From NCBI GenBank assembly GCA_030068145.1, contig JAPJBO010000021.1:434001-498000 (forward strand): a DNA stretch of 64,000 nt, given 5' to 3'. The notes beneath the pieces were generated by a model. It had not been told where the DNA came from, ran no database searches, and was given only the letters and a program-made list of their open reading frames with translations. The stretch is from Diplonema papillatum (taxonomy: Eukaryota; Euglenozoa; Diplonemea; Diplonemida; Diplonemidae). Every line of letters starts with the position of its first letter. Positions within the stretch are counted from its first letter, which is position 1. Shown piece by piece: positions 30,387-45,300 of the stretch. The position numbers were made by a program, and so were the translations under genes.

Positions 30387-33300
30387 ATGTTCTGGAGTAG
30401 GACACTGTGCTTTGTTATTATCGAGGTAACGTTGACGGCGTGCGCTCAGTGCACTACACATGGAACCGTCACCAAATGCAATGACGACTCAGCACACTGT
30501 GAGTGGGACTGCGTGAACGAGGTCTGCCACTCAATTTGCCGGACAGCAAACTACACCGGCTGCACTGCCAGCCCCGCGTGTCGGTGGGACATGATCACAG
30601 GGATGTGTCATAGGGCCAGGTGTCAATACACACACGAAGCGCCTTGCATGGCGAGTGGCGTGTGCGAGTGGATCAGTGAATCATTGACGTGCACCGAGCA
30701 TGCTTGCTACGGCATCGGGAACCAATGGCAGTGCGAGGTGTCCGGTGTTTGCGAATGGGACACGTCGTGTGGGTTTTGTAACAACGGGGAGTGCACGGAT
30801 TTGTATGCAACGGCGCAAACATGCACAGCAGACGCGGCAGCATTAGGTTGTCAATGGAGTGCTTCCAGTTGTGGACGGGCAACGTGTGATGACTACAACG
30901 GCTTTCCTGATATGGAGTGCCGTTGCAAGTTGAACGCAAATTGCTACCTGAACAAGGCCTCGACAACGGCTAAGTGCGTCGACAAAAGGTACTCGTCATG
31001 CGGCGATTTCGACATTGCGATCGCGGTGGATTCATCTTGCAAAATGTCAGAAGCAACGCCTCCGCAGCCCGTCATGTACGATGCCATCCTCGATACAATC
31101 CGCGACATGTTGCGGGCTACACCTTTGTCCGGCGATCCCGCCGGAAGTCTGTCCGTCGGTGGCGGTGGCTCTTTCCGGTTTGCTTTCAGCAGTTTCGCCG
31201 ACAGCGCTGCCGTCGGCGTGTGCACCGAGTGCAGCTGCGACTCGCGTCAGTGGGCGATCAATGACAAGTCGACCGCCTGCGGCAAATTAAGCGGTTCCCG
31301 GAGTCAGCTCGAGGCGGACTTGGCGGATCTGCACGCGCAGGGCCCGCAGGCGGAGGACTGCGGGAACGTGTCGTTGACGCACGAAGTCCTGTGGGCCGAG
31401 CAGGTATTCCGCGACTCGCCCCCGGCGCGAAAAAGGCTGCTGATCCTGTTCATCGCGTCTCCCGTCGATGACGTTGCGGACGAGCGGCAAAAAGCGGTCC
31501 GCGACAACCTCCTCGCGTCCGGCGTCGAGCTGTTCGTATTCTACCTCACAAAGCACAAGGACGCCACCGCCGGCGAACTCAGCGTTGCGGCTTCCCTCTC
31601 AGGCATCCCAAGCAAGGGTGGCACGCCTTTTGTCACTGTAGACGGAGTCCGCACTTACCTCGGCTCCTTCTGCGACGAGGAGAGCTACTTCGGGCAGTAC
31701 GAACGCATCTTCAGGAAATGCGAAGATGCCGGTACCGACGCGGCTCTGTGTCTTTTGCAGACCACTTGCACGTGGAGATCAACTAGTGGTACGTGTTCTG
31801 AGCACGCGTGCTTGCTCAACTGTGCCGAGCAGCCTTGCACAGCTTCCGCTTCAGGCTGTGTCTGGAAGTCTGCAACTAAAACGTGCGAGAAGCTTTCATG
31901 CGCGAGTCACTCGACTGAACTGCTTTGCGACCAAAACCCGTTTTGCGCCTACGATCCTTCGAAGATCCCGTCATGCTTCAATGACCCGTGCCCTGGTGTC
32001 TCGCTGGACGATTGCAACGCCTACGAACACTGCATTTGGGTTGGCAGTACCTGCGTCATCAACGAATGCGACTTCCCCAACCAAGTCACGTGCGAAGCGC
32101 ACTCCGCGTGCGAGTGGGACTCGTGTGCTGCCGGGTCTACCTGCCGCACGGTTCCTTGCTCGGGAGCTGTGCACAGAACACTGGAAGGCTGCAAAAAAGA
32201 CAGCAAGTGCGAATGGTCGTCGGCAAGCACGTGCGAGCCCCTCATCTGCGTTCACCACGCACTAAAGCAGTGCTGCGCTGACGACGTCAAGTGCGAGTGG
32301 GATGATGCGAATTCGGAATGCAAAATAGATCACTGCGCCGGGAATTATCAAACACCTGGGCACCGTATGGCATGCGATGATGATGTGAAGTGCATGTTCG
32401 ATGTCTCAAAGCAGCTATGCGTTGTGAAGAGCTGCCATAGCATGGAGAAGTGCCAGTGCAAGGCGGAACCTGACTGTTTCTGGCACGACAAAGGTATAGA
32501 GTCGTCGTGCAAGGACGCCGCCTTCGCACGGTGTCCTACCATGGATTTGATGATCTTAGTCGACGGGGCAAATCGGATGGGATTGAGTGCCGGCCCCACA
32601 GTTCCTGTTACGTGGGACTACATGTGGGACATCGTTAAGGGATGGATCAAGCGGATTCCGCTCAGCGGTGAACGGGCAGACAGTGACGAAGGTGCATCCG
32701 TCGGCGGCATGCGCCTCGCCTTCATACAGTTCTCTGGATCCAGCGAATATTGGAGCGGACCGGCTTTGACTTATCACTGTAATTCCACGGACTGTGCGAA
32801 CAATCGGTTCTCTGGTGATCAGGACGAGCTGCTTGCAGAAGCGGACTGGCACTTGAAGCACCTTGCGAATAGAGGCACGCGCATTGAACGCGCGTTGAAA
32901 ATCTTCCCCGAGTGGTACGACAAAAGGGCGAATGACAGAAGGAAGGTGGTTTTGATCCTGACAGACGGGAAGCTATACGATGAGCAAAGCGTTTGGGAAC
33001 TTGCTTTCAAGAACGCACGAGCAGAGGCTGAGATCATGGTCGTGACTCTACGGCGGGCGGGGAAAGGCGATTGGACAGACAGATACGCCGATCAGTACCT
33101 GAAGCCGCAAGTGACGGATCCCAGCAGGAATTACTATGAAAGCGCGCCGATCTGGCGAACGTGGGAGTTCTTCCAGGGCTTCTGCGACCCTTCAGAACTG
33201 TGGGGACAAGCGATCGTCAACGGTTCAGCTGACGAGCCGTGCCGGGAGATTATGGACTCTATCGAATGCGCTGCCGACCCTCGGTGCGTAGCAGACACGA

Positions 33301-36300
33301 CCACTCAAATGTGCGTTCCGTCGATGTGCTTGAACCAGTGTACGAAAGACGAGTGCGCCGCGCTTCTGTCTGGCATGTGCTTCTGGGACAATGTCAAGGA
33401 TGGCTGCTTGAAGCGAGCCGAGTGCGCGCATACGCAGGAGCAAACCTGCGTATCCGACACAAGGGGTTGCGCCTGGGATGCTGCAAACGGCTTGTGCGGC
33501 TTGCGGCCTTGCAACTACGATCATGTGTCAGAATGCTCCCAAATGGAGGGATGCCAGTGGATGATACGGAACGAGAGTTACATTTGCGAACAAGACAAGT
33601 GCCATGGCGTTATTCGCGCGTTCGATTGCGAGCACATACAGGGGTGCGAGTGGACGACTGCTTGCTCGTTGTCGGCTGATGAGACGTGGGATCAGACAGA
33701 GCAGGAAAAAATGTGCCTGCCGCGGTTGTGCACGCACTCGGACTACAAGTCGTGCGTCCTGGATCAAGACAACTACTGCGAGTGGGCAGTCGAAACCTCG
33801 ACTTGTCAGTTGTCACACTGCTCGCATCAGAGGAGCGAGCTCTGCTGCATGCAACGTGATGAGTGCGTATGGTCAACCGTACGCGCGCCGACGTCTTGCG
33901 TACCGAAGGCGTGCACTTATTTCAAGACAGGAGACACGTGCAACAGCGCGCAAGGTTGCATGTGGCGGGCAAACTCGACCGGCGTCGAAAAGTGCTTTCC
34001 CCTGGAGTGCCACTTGTTAACCGACCGCTGTGGTTGCGACACGCACCCGAGGTGCTACTGGAAATACTCCGGCAGCTCCAGTTTCTGCACGTCAGCTGAA
34101 TTCGGGCTCTGCCCGGACGCGGATATCTACGTAGTTCTTGACGGCAGCAAGAACTTTCACCGTTGGTACGACGGTTTCAACCCTGCATACGTGAACATTA
34201 TGAGCATCCTGCACGAATGGGTGACAGCGATCCCGCTCAACGGTGATGACATCGGCGTCCAGAAAAATACATCCGCCGGCGGGCTGCGTGCGACGTTTTT
34301 GCAGTCGTCTGGCGAAAGCACAAACAAAGGCGCCACGTCGATGGAGGTAGGAAGCACCCAAGGACTCTTCTCTGGCACCCTTTCTCAGCTACAGGCTGAC
34401 ATACAATGGCACACAGTCGTAAACTACAAGTTGTTGGGCCGGGTGACCGCTGGGCTGCTGCATGCGAGGAAAACCTTTGACGCGTGCACTCCTCCAGACC
34501 GGAAGAAGATCGTGTTGTTGGTGTACGGAGATGAGATGGTCGACGCGGCTGCTGATTCGCCGGATTTCTACACGCATTTGTCCGATGTAAAGGCCGTCGG
34601 CGCTGAGATTTTCGCGCTTGGTCTCATGCGTTATCCCTGGAGCTGGCAGGCACCAGACACCAAGCTGCAAAATAGCTTCAAAAAGATCACGACTGACGAT
34701 CATATCGTGATGGGGGGCTTCGACGACATTACCGAGGCGCTGTTCTCCATGTGCGACGCGGACGGCACATTCGGGCGGTTTATTGCCGTAAAGCCGACGA
34801 GTGGGCAGCATCATCCCTGCCCTAGTTACCGTGCCAAAGCAGACTGCAACGCGGACAAAGGATGCGTGTGGTCTGAGGCTGGCACCAGCTGCGTGAATAC
34901 ACCTTGTCTGGTACACTGTACCCCTGACAGCTGCTCCGCCGCCAATTCGCACGCTTGTCAGTGGGACCTGCTGGAGCAAGAGTGCTTCAAAGTGCCGCCT
35001 CCTCCTGTCTGCGCGTGCGACTACGACAGAAAAGCGTTGTGCCTTGCAAACACAACACACTGCGCATGGAACGAACAGTCAGGCAGTTGTTTGTTTGATG
35101 AGTGCAATATTTGGGGACCCTTCTGCGAGGCCGCCGCTCAAACGTGCACGGACCCCGACACCAGCCCGTGCTCGTCTGGCGACTGGCAGTGCAGCTGCAA
35201 TCCACCGGCACTGTCTGTAGGCAATGTGTGCGTACTCGACGAGTGCAACGTCACTGGTTGCGCGACATGTGCAAACTCCACCTGTGACGCCTTTGGGCAG
35301 GTGTGTACGGACCCTGACACCGGCGGGCTCAGTTTGCGCGATTGGACGTGCAACTGTCGTCCCCCTATTACAGGGTCTTCCATCATCCAACCGGCTACTT
35401 GCCATCTCGACGAATGCGGTACGGCTGTCTGTGCCACTTGTGCGGGGACAACGTGCTCAGATGCGAACCAGACCTGTATCGACATGAATCAAGAAGCACA
35501 CCAAACCAATGATTGGGTGTGCGCGTGTCCGCCTCCTTCACTGAACGTCGGGAATCAACAGCCAGCCACGTCGTGCGCGTTCGACGAATGTGACACGCAC
35601 AGTGCCGTGTGTACCAATTCGAACCAAACATGCACGGATACCGAACAACTGATTCTACACACCTGGATGTGCATCTGTTTGCCGCCTGAGATTGGAAACG
35701 CATCGTTGGCGAAAGCCATCTGTTTAATCGATGAGTGTGCTGCGCTTTGCACGACGTGCGCCAACGACACTTGCGGTCAAGCTAATCAGACTTGCTATGA
35801 TCCAGACATTTCTGGCGCCTCGAGATGGGACTGGATGTGCCTGTGCCCGGCCCCGTCTACAGACAACGCAACCAGTAGTGTGGCTACGTGTACTTACGAT
35901 GAGTGCTCTCCGGAAAGCAATTGTTCAGACTGTCCTTTCGACGTGTGCAAGGATGACAATCAGACTTGCTACGATGCCAACCGTTCGTTGGCAGACCTGC
36001 AGGACTGGGTTTGTGTCTGCCCGCCGCCTGTGGCAAAGACGCAGTTGCTCGGTGCTGCCGACTGCTCTTTCGACGAGTGCGAACACCACGGCGGCACGTG
36101 TACAGCCGTGAAACAAACCTGCGATGATCCGAACTACCTCATTCAGGGTGACTGGACATGCACTTGTGTAACTCCGGAACAGGGCTCCGCAACTGCGCGT
36201 GCTGCATTATGTGAATTCGATGAATGCGAGAATGTCTGTCGTACGTGCTCAAACGCAACGTGCACCGACGCTGGTCAAATATGTACTGACGTCTTGAATG

Positions 36301-39300
36301 CGACCGACTCTCAAAATGACTGGGTATGCTCATGCATCGGCATTTCCACAGGATCGGCGGTGGCGAATGCCGCCACTTGCTACCTCAATGAGTGCGACGT
36401 TAACTGCTCCACGTGCGCCGATACGACATGCTCCGTGGGCGGACAAACCTGCTACGACCCATCCCCACTTGAGGCTAGCCGATCGGATTGGATCTGCGTT
36501 TGCCCAGCACCAGCATCTGACACGGCATTACTGTCCCTCGCTGCTTGTGCAGTAAACGAGTGCGGCACACACGGATCGACTTGCACGGAGGTCCAGCAGC
36601 TCTGCGAAGACCCCGATGAGTACTCAGCAAGTGACTGGGTCTGCGTGTGTCGCTCTCCCGCGAGCGGGTCAGCGCAAGGAACGGCCGCGGTGTGCATTCT
36701 AGACGAATGCAAGGTGGCTGGCTGCTACACGTGCGCCAATGAAACGTGCTCCGATGTAAACCAAACCTGTATTGATCTCAGCACAGCGGAACAATCTACA
36801 AATGATTGGCAGTGTTTGTGCCGAGTCCCCTTCACCGGCTCAGCACAAGCGAATGCCGCCACATGTGCGTTGGACGAGTGCATGGCGAACTGCACGACCT
36901 GCGCGAATGGTACGTGCGATGACGTGGGGCAAGTATGTTTGGATACTAATCAGCTTGTTTTCAGCGATTGGACGTGTTTTTGCCCGCCACCGGCGTCCGA
37001 TTCTCGGCAGCTTGGCCCCGCTGACTGTCACTTCGACGAGTGCAGCGTGCACAGCGGAACGTGCGCCAGTAGCGATCAACTGTGCGACGATCCCGACCGA
37101 TACACGCAAGGGGATTGGATGTGCAGCTGCGCCATACCCTACAAAGGTAGCCAAGCCGCAGCTCCTGCTGCGTGCATGCTGGACGAATGTGAAGTCGTCG
37201 GCTGTCGTACTTGCGCTAATCAGACGTGTATCGACGCGGGGCAAACGTGCGTTGACTCCAACATGTCAGCTGCATCCTTGAATGATTGGGTGTGTGCATG
37301 CCCAGATCCGTCCAATGGCTCGGCAATTGCCAACAGAGCAGTCTGCAGCCTCAACGAGTGCTTCGTCAACTGCAGCGGATGCGCAGGGACGGTGTGCAGC
37401 GACGCAAACCAGGCGTGTTACGACCCCCAACCGTACTGGTTGTCCAAAGAGGACTGGATCTGCATCTGCCCGTCGCCGTCCAATGTAACGAAGCAAGCAG
37501 CCGTTGCTGACTGCGGGATTGACGAGTGCGACGGTAATTTGGAGTGCGCCAATGGTGGGCAGAATTGCACTGACCCAGACTATTACTGTCAAGATGACTG
37601 GCGGTGCGTGTGCGTGTCCCCTTTATCGGGTTGGGCCGTTGCTCAAATGGCGGAGTGCCACCAAGACGAATGCAATGCGACCTGCGCAACTTGCGAGAAT
37701 TCTATTTGTGCAAAAGCCGCCCAACTGTGCAATGATCCAAACACGGCCTTCAACTCAACGAGCGACTGGACGTGCACCTGTGTCTTTCCAGAGAATGGAA
37801 CGGCAACTGCAAACAGCGCGCGTTGCGTACTTGACGAGTGCATCGTCAGGGGCTGCCCTACTTGCGCAGATGACACGTGTTCGCTACAGAAACAGACCTG
37901 CTATGACAATGATGTATTGGAAAAGAGCAACTGGGAGTGCGTATGCGCACCGCCTGCATCCGCATCAAAGTCACTGGCGGCCGCTGACTGTGCTTTTGAC
38001 GAGTGCTCTATCCATGTTGCAGTGTGCCAGGCTGTAGACCAGGTGTGTGCGGATGCAGATTTGTACACCCAGGGCTCGTGGTACTGCAAATGCGTAGCGC
38101 CAGCAAACGGGACTGCCCACGCGGGAAGCGCTCTTTGCTTTCTTGATGAGTGTGCTCCTCATGCGAATTGCATGACGTGTGCAAACGAGACTTGCTCTCG
38201 CGCCGGGCAGTATTGCACTGACAACAACCTGTTGGCCGACACAACTAACGATTGGATGTGTATATGCGGGGCACCAGCCAATGGATCAGCTGTAGCAAGT
38301 GCAGCTGTCTGTAAACTCGACGAATGCTCAGTCGTGTGCGCCAGTTGTGCAAACGGGACATGTGCTGCGGCAGACCAGACGTGTTACGATCCGTTCCCCG
38401 TCGAGACGTCGCTGAGCGATTGGACGTGCACATGCCCTTCGCCGTCAACGAGCTATCAGGCAGCAGGAGTGGCTGACTGCGTGTACGATGAGTGTTACGA
38501 ACACAATTCGGCATGCCGCAATGTGAGAGATAGGATGGGAGATCAGTTTTGTGTTGACGAAGACACCCGAAGCTTTCGCACATGGAAATGCGTGTGCGTT
38601 GACCCTACTAGCGGAAGTGTTGCCCTCGGCCCTGCGCAGTGCATTCTGGATGAATGTCTTGCGACTTGCGGAACATGTGCAGGAAATACGTGTGTGGATG
38701 CTAACCAGACTTGCCACGACCCGAATACCAATGTGTCGACGACTGGTGATTGGACGTGCAGCTGTGAACATCCAAGAACAGGCTTCGCTGTCGCAAACGC
38801 TGCTACGTGCAAGTTACACGAATGCAACGTCACCTGTTCAACATGTGCAAATTCCACGTGTACTTCGTCGGGGCAGTCGTGTCTTGATCTAGACACCACA
38901 GACGCCTCTCGAGGCGACTGGCAGTGCATATGCCCTCCTCCCTCACACGCCATGCAAATAGCCGGCGCTGCTGACTGTGTGTTCGACGAGTGTTCTGTAC
39001 ACGGAAAGACCTGCGAGGGAGTTAATCAGACATGTGCAGACATGGACCTGTACACACAGAACACATGGCAGTGCCTGTGCGTAGCACCGACTTCTGGAAG
39101 TGGAATGACGGAGGTGGCTGTCTGCCGGCTTGATGAATGTTCAAGCCTTTGCCCGGCTTGTCCAAATGCAACATGTGCTGCCAAGGGCCAGACCTGCATT
39201 GACGACAACACGCTCGCTAACAGCGCTGGTGACTGGAGGTGCCTCTGTGAGCCACCTGCGTCAGGAAGCGCCGTAGCCAACACTGCTATCTGCCATTTGG

Positions 39301-42300
39301 ACGAGTGTCGGGTTCAAGGGTGTAGCTCTTGCGCCAACGACACGTGCAGCGCCGGTGGACAAGCATGCCAGGACCTCCTCCCAGACGTGGAAAACAAAGG
39401 TGATTGGTCGTGCGTGTGTCCGCCACCTGCCAAATCATTGCAAGTCGGAGCTCTAGCGGACTGCGCTTTTGACGAGTGCGTATTGCGCCGAACCGTGTGC
39501 ACACGCAACGGGCAGGCGTGCACAGATACGGACCTGTATCACGAAGGGACGTGGAGGTGCGATTGTGTCCCCCCGGCAGTTGGATCCGCGAATGCAGGGG
39601 GGGCCTCCTGTGTGCTGGACGAGTGTTCTGCGATTTGCCCGAGTTGTCAAAACTCTGTTTGTGACAACGCGGGCCAGGCATGCACGGATCTCAACACTTC
39701 TTCAGCTTCCATACATGATTGGACGTGTTCATGTACCGGCTTTGCAACCGGAACAGCAACGACGAATGCAGCAGCGTGCTTCCTCAACGAGTGCAAGGTC
39801 GCAGGGTGCTCATCGTGCGCGGGTACGACCTGCACTGTCGCAAACCAGACGTGTTTTGACCCGAACCCGTTGGAAGAGAGTCTGAACGACTGGGTCTGTG
39901 CATGCAAAGCACCTGCAACCGCAACAGCACCTCAGGCACCCGCTGACTGCGAGTTTGATGAATGTGTCCTCCACAGCGGAACCTGCTCAGCAGCGGATCA
40001 AGAGTGCATCGACCTCGACAGTTTTGGAATCGACACGTGGGGGTGTCGGTGTGCATCGCCAGCGCAAGGAAATGCATCTGAAGCTGTGGCGCGGTGTGTG
40101 CTCGACGAATGCGTGGAGTTGTGCAGCTCGTGCGCGGGAACCACCTGCTCCGTTGCAGGCCAGTACTGTACCGATCCGGACACCTCGTTTGATTCAACAG
40201 GCGATTGGGTTTGTGCCTGTACCCCCCCCTCCTCAGGCTTTGCAACGGCCAACACGGCTCAGTGCTTTCTAGATGAGTGTGTCACCCGAGGGTGCTCGAC
40301 TTGCGCAAATGGCACGTGCGACGCGGTAGGCCAGGATTGTTATGATCCTGAGCCATATGCACGGAAGCTCACTGATTGGCAGTGTGCTTGTCCGCCTCCA
40401 ACCAACACGACAAGTATCTATGGTGCTGCACATTGTGCCTACGACGAATGCCCTGTTCGCGGTAGTGTCTGTTTGAACGTTGATCAGACGTGCAATGACA
40501 CTGACTTATACACCCTCGGCTCGTGGCAGTGTATTTGTAAAACCCCGCTATCTGGCTATGGCGCAGCTGGTATTGCTTCGTGCGTAATTGATGAGTGCAA
40601 CCGGACATGCGCGACTTGTTCCAACGGCACTTGCGCCTCTGCCGATCAAGTGTGCACGGATCCCAACCCCTCATCTGATTCGACAGGAGACTGGTATTGC
40701 GCATGCCGTGGGCCTTCAGTTGGACAAGCAACTGCAAATGCTGCTACCTGCCTGCTCGATCAGTGCAAAGCGACTTGTCCCTTGTGTGCTGGCACAACCT
40801 GCACAGCTGGAGGTCAGATGTGTTTCGACCCTTCCCACATTGTGAGCAGTGTTTACGACTGGGTATGCGTGTGTGGAGCACCTGCGAATGCTACACAAGG
40901 GTTAGGCCTGGCGGACTGCTCCGTCGACGAGTGTGCTTACCATGCAGCTACGTGTACGAACATGAACCAGACGTGCAGCGATCCTGACGAGCTGGTCGAA
41001 GGTGACTGGATGTGCCAATGTCCATATCCCGAGTCTGGTGTTACTGTCGCTGCCCCTGCCACTTGTACCCTTGACGAGTGCACAGCCAACTGCACCAAGT
41101 GTGCTAACACCGTGTGCGGTGTTTCGGGTCAGGGCTGCAGTGACTTGAACATTCTCGCAGACTCCAGAAACGACTGGATGTGCGTGTGCCGAACGCCGTT
41201 CAGTGGTATTGCTATCGGCACTGCCGCGACGTGCACCATCGACGAGTGCGACAGTACGTGTCCGACGTGTGCGGGGACGACGTGTTCCGTTGGCGACCAG
41301 AAGTGTTCCGACCCAAATACTGCAGCTGGGAGCTTAAACGACTGGATTTGTTCCTGCAAGCCACCCGCTTATGACTTCAGGGTCGCCGGCGCGGCGAGTT
41401 GTGTTTTTGATGAATGCCATGACAACGAACACATCTGCCTCGCGGAAGGACAGGTCTGCAACGACGTGAACACCTCAGCGTCCAGCTTTGAAGATTGGGA
41501 ATGTGTTTGCATGGCGCCTGCCGTCTCGCCGTTTAGCAGGACGCAAGCAGCACCATCTCATTGCACGTACAAAGGCGAATGCGAACTCAGCAACGGGGCC
41601 TTTGCAAAAATCTGCGCAGCCGCCGGACAAGTGTGCAATGATCGTGATACAGCAGTTAATGGAGACTGGGAGTGTGAATGCCTTCCGCCCGCCGTTGGAT
41701 CGTCGCAGGCTACAGCCGCTGCAAATTGCGTCCTCGACGAATGCACCAGCAGTTGCTCCACCTGCGCTGACACGGGCAGTGGCAACGTGTGCGATAGCGA
41801 AGGGCAAGCCTGCGTGGATCCTAAGCGAGATCCGTTGAATCTGAACGATTGGTACTGTCAGTGTATTTCCCCCCGGACGCAAACGGGCAATCTTTCCGTA
41901 TCCATCGGAACGGCCGCCCAGTGCGAGCTTGATGAGTGCAACGCAGCTTGTGCGACTTGCGCTGGCGCGACGTGTTCATCTGCAGGGCAGAATTGCGATG
42001 ATCCAAATACGGATCCAGCATCAACAAGTGACTGGACGTGCACGTGCCCGATTGGCATCGGAAAAGCTACTGCACGGCCCGCGCAGTGCGGCTGCAATGA
42101 GTGCGCTGAAAACAATGGCACATGCATTTCTGCCAATCAGACGTGTTACGATGCTAATGCTTCATGCCCGCCTGCCAACGACTGGATCTGCCAGTGCCGT
42201 GCACCCTCCGTCGCGTCCGCTGTCACTTCTGCGGCTGTATGCGAATACGACGAGTGTATTGCTTTCGCAGGAACCTGCACATCGAATGGGCAGTTGTGTA

Positions 42301-45300
42301 TAGACACAGACTCGACGAAGCTGGATACGTGGTATTGTGTTTGTCCAATTCCTTCGGAAGGAAGCGCTTTAATGTCTGGTGTCGAGTGCATACTGGACGA
42401 ATGCTTGCAAAAGACCTGCGGTGCAGGCCAAGTGTGCAACGACCCAGATCAAAGGAGTAAAAGTCTCGGCGACTGGACATGCACGTGTGATCCCCCTGGC
42501 GTGGGCACATCGACGCAGGGGCGAACGCAGTGCGTTTGCAACGAGTGCATTGACAATGATACCTGCGCCGATGTCGGCCAATTGTGCTACGACCCCGACA
42601 CGTCGTGTCCGGCTGCGGGAGACTGGATTTGTGTTTGCCCATCCCCGTCTTCTAATACAGCGATGGCAGCCCCAGCATTTTGCGGCTACGACGAGTGCGA
42701 AGAGCAAGGCTCAGCGTGCACAGCCGTGGGGCAGCTTTGCGAAGATCCCGCTGAGCAGTCCTTCAACGACTGGCGGTGCCATTGCAAGTCACCCGCAACG
42801 GGGACGGCGATTGCCGTGGCTGCTGTTTGCGTGCTGGATGAGTGCGACGACGCTCCTTGCGGCATGCAGCTGTGCATGGATCGAAACGTCAGCGCGTTTT
42901 CCAAATCAGACTGGACTTGCTCTTGCGTGTTCCCCCAGGTAGGTGAGGCAACAGCGAAACCTGCTGTCTGTGTCTGCAACGAGTGTGTCCAACATAATGA
43001 TACATGCACGAGAGCGAACCAGATATGCTACGACCCGACGCCGGAATGCTTGGCTTCAAATACCAATGACTGGCTCTGCATTTGCCGGCCGCCATCTTCA
43101 AGAACAAATGTATCCGGAGCTGTGACTGCATGCATGTTCGATGAGTGCGCTGACCGTGCAGGCATCTGTCACGCTGCCAACCAGACCTGCCGTGATCCAC
43201 AGCACGATGTCATCGGTGACTGGACCTGCATTTGTCCGAACCCGAGTACCGGGCATGCCGAAGCGAAGGTTGCTGACTGTACGCTAGATGAATGCAGGGT
43301 TCACTGTCCCAGTTGCGCAAACGGAATGTGTGCAGGTGCCGGTCAAACGTGTGCGGATCCAAACGCAAATGCCCAGTCAACCTACGACTGGACTTGCAAC
43401 TGCGAGCTTCCTTCCACCGGAATGGCGACAGGCAAAGTAGCTGATTGTACATGCGATGAGTGCTTGACAGCACTTTGTATTGTTGATGACCAAACTTGTT
43501 ACGACGCAGTTAGAACGTGCCCTGGTGGAAATGACTGGCTTTGCGCGTGTAAGCTGCCATCGAGGACGACTGCTGTTGGAATGAACGTTGCCATCTGTGA
43601 GTATGACGAATGTGCATCGGTAGGCTCAGCTTGCTGTTCTGCTTCAGGGCAAGACTGTGCGGACCTTGATCATAGCGTCGAAGATGACTGGAAGTGTTTG
43701 TGCGTAGCCCCAAAGATTGGCAACATGACCACAGGTGTTGCTGAATGCACACTCGACGAGTGCTCGGAGAGATGTTCAACTTGTGCCAACAACACGTGCC
43801 TTGCAGCTGGTCAGGACTGTTTTGATGTGAACACTACGGCGGCGTCCGCCTCCGACTGGACCTGCTTGTGTAAGTTTCCAAAACACGGCGCTGCCACGGG
43901 AAAAGCAGTCGGCTGCTTGTGCAATGAGTGTCTGCAACACAGCGGAACATGCGCAACCGCCAACCAGACGTGCTTCGACCCGACGCATGAATGCTCAGCG
44001 AGCGCGGACTGGCTCTGTCAGTGTCCCCCACCGTCTACAACAACGAGCGCTGTTTCGGTGGCGGCTGTTTGTGAGTTCGACGAGTGTCTGGACGAAGCAT
44101 CTGTATGCATCGCACAGGGGCAATTGTGCGTTGATGGCGCGCCCGCCCAATACGGCAATTGGAACTGCACCTGCCAATCACCGTCCGTCGGCACCGCCAT
44201 GAACGCTCCCGCAGTCTGTGTCTTAGACGAATGCTCCGGCATTTGCTATTCGTGTGCCAACGACACGTGCAATGCCGCCGGCCAGCTGTGCGACGATCCG
44301 AATGAGTCTGCTCTGTCTCTTAACGATTGGATGTGTGTCTGTCAAGTAGGCTTTGGCAATGCAACACAGAAGGTGGCCACCTGTGTATGCGATGAATGCG
44401 ACGAGCACTCTCATGAATGCGCTGCGCTGAATCAGTCATGCTACGACCCTGACCATAGGTGCGCCATGGTAGACGATTGGGAATGCGAATGCAGCCCCCC
44501 ATCAACGGACAGAAATATTGGAGGCCCCGCTGTGCAGTGCACGTATAACGAGTGCTTTGAAAAAGCCAATGTTTGCGAGGCGGCAAAGCAAGCTTGCACA
44601 GATACCGACTTGTTGTCACTCAACACATGGACCTGCAGCTGCCCGCCGCCAACATCAGGAAGCGGTTCACTCACCGGCATAGCCGATTGCAGACTAAATG
44701 AGTGCGACGTTCCGTGCGACACATGCGCAAACAGCACCTGCGCAGACGCGCAACAGTCTTGCAGTGACCCTGATACTCATTCTTTGGCGAGACAAGACTG
44801 GATTTGCACGTGTTCGGCAAACGGGGAAGGCTCCGCCACAGGTCAAGCAGCGTCGTGCGTATGTAATGAATGCATTCAGTTCAGTAGCACGTGCACGGCT
44901 TCTAATCAGACATGCTTCGACCGCAACAAGAGTTGTGATGCGTCGTATGACTGGGAATGTGTTTGTCCTTCTCCTTCTTGGAGCACGGCTGTCGGCGGCG
45001 TGGTACCCATTTGTGAGTACGATGAATGCGCCGAATTCGCGTCGACGTGCACGGGAAATGGGCAGATGTGTCAAGACCTAAACACGGGCACCTTTGGCGA
45101 TTGGAAGTGCATCTGCATCCCTCCAGCGTCAGGCGAGGGCATCGCCGTAGCCGCCGTGTGCGTGCTGGATGAGTGTATGGCCGAATGCGATTTGTGTGCG
45201 AAGAGCATATGCACATCGGCTTCGCAAACTTGCGTCGACCCCGACGTGAGAGTAACATCAACCAGAGACTGGCTGTGCGTGTGTACGGAAGGCGTGGGTC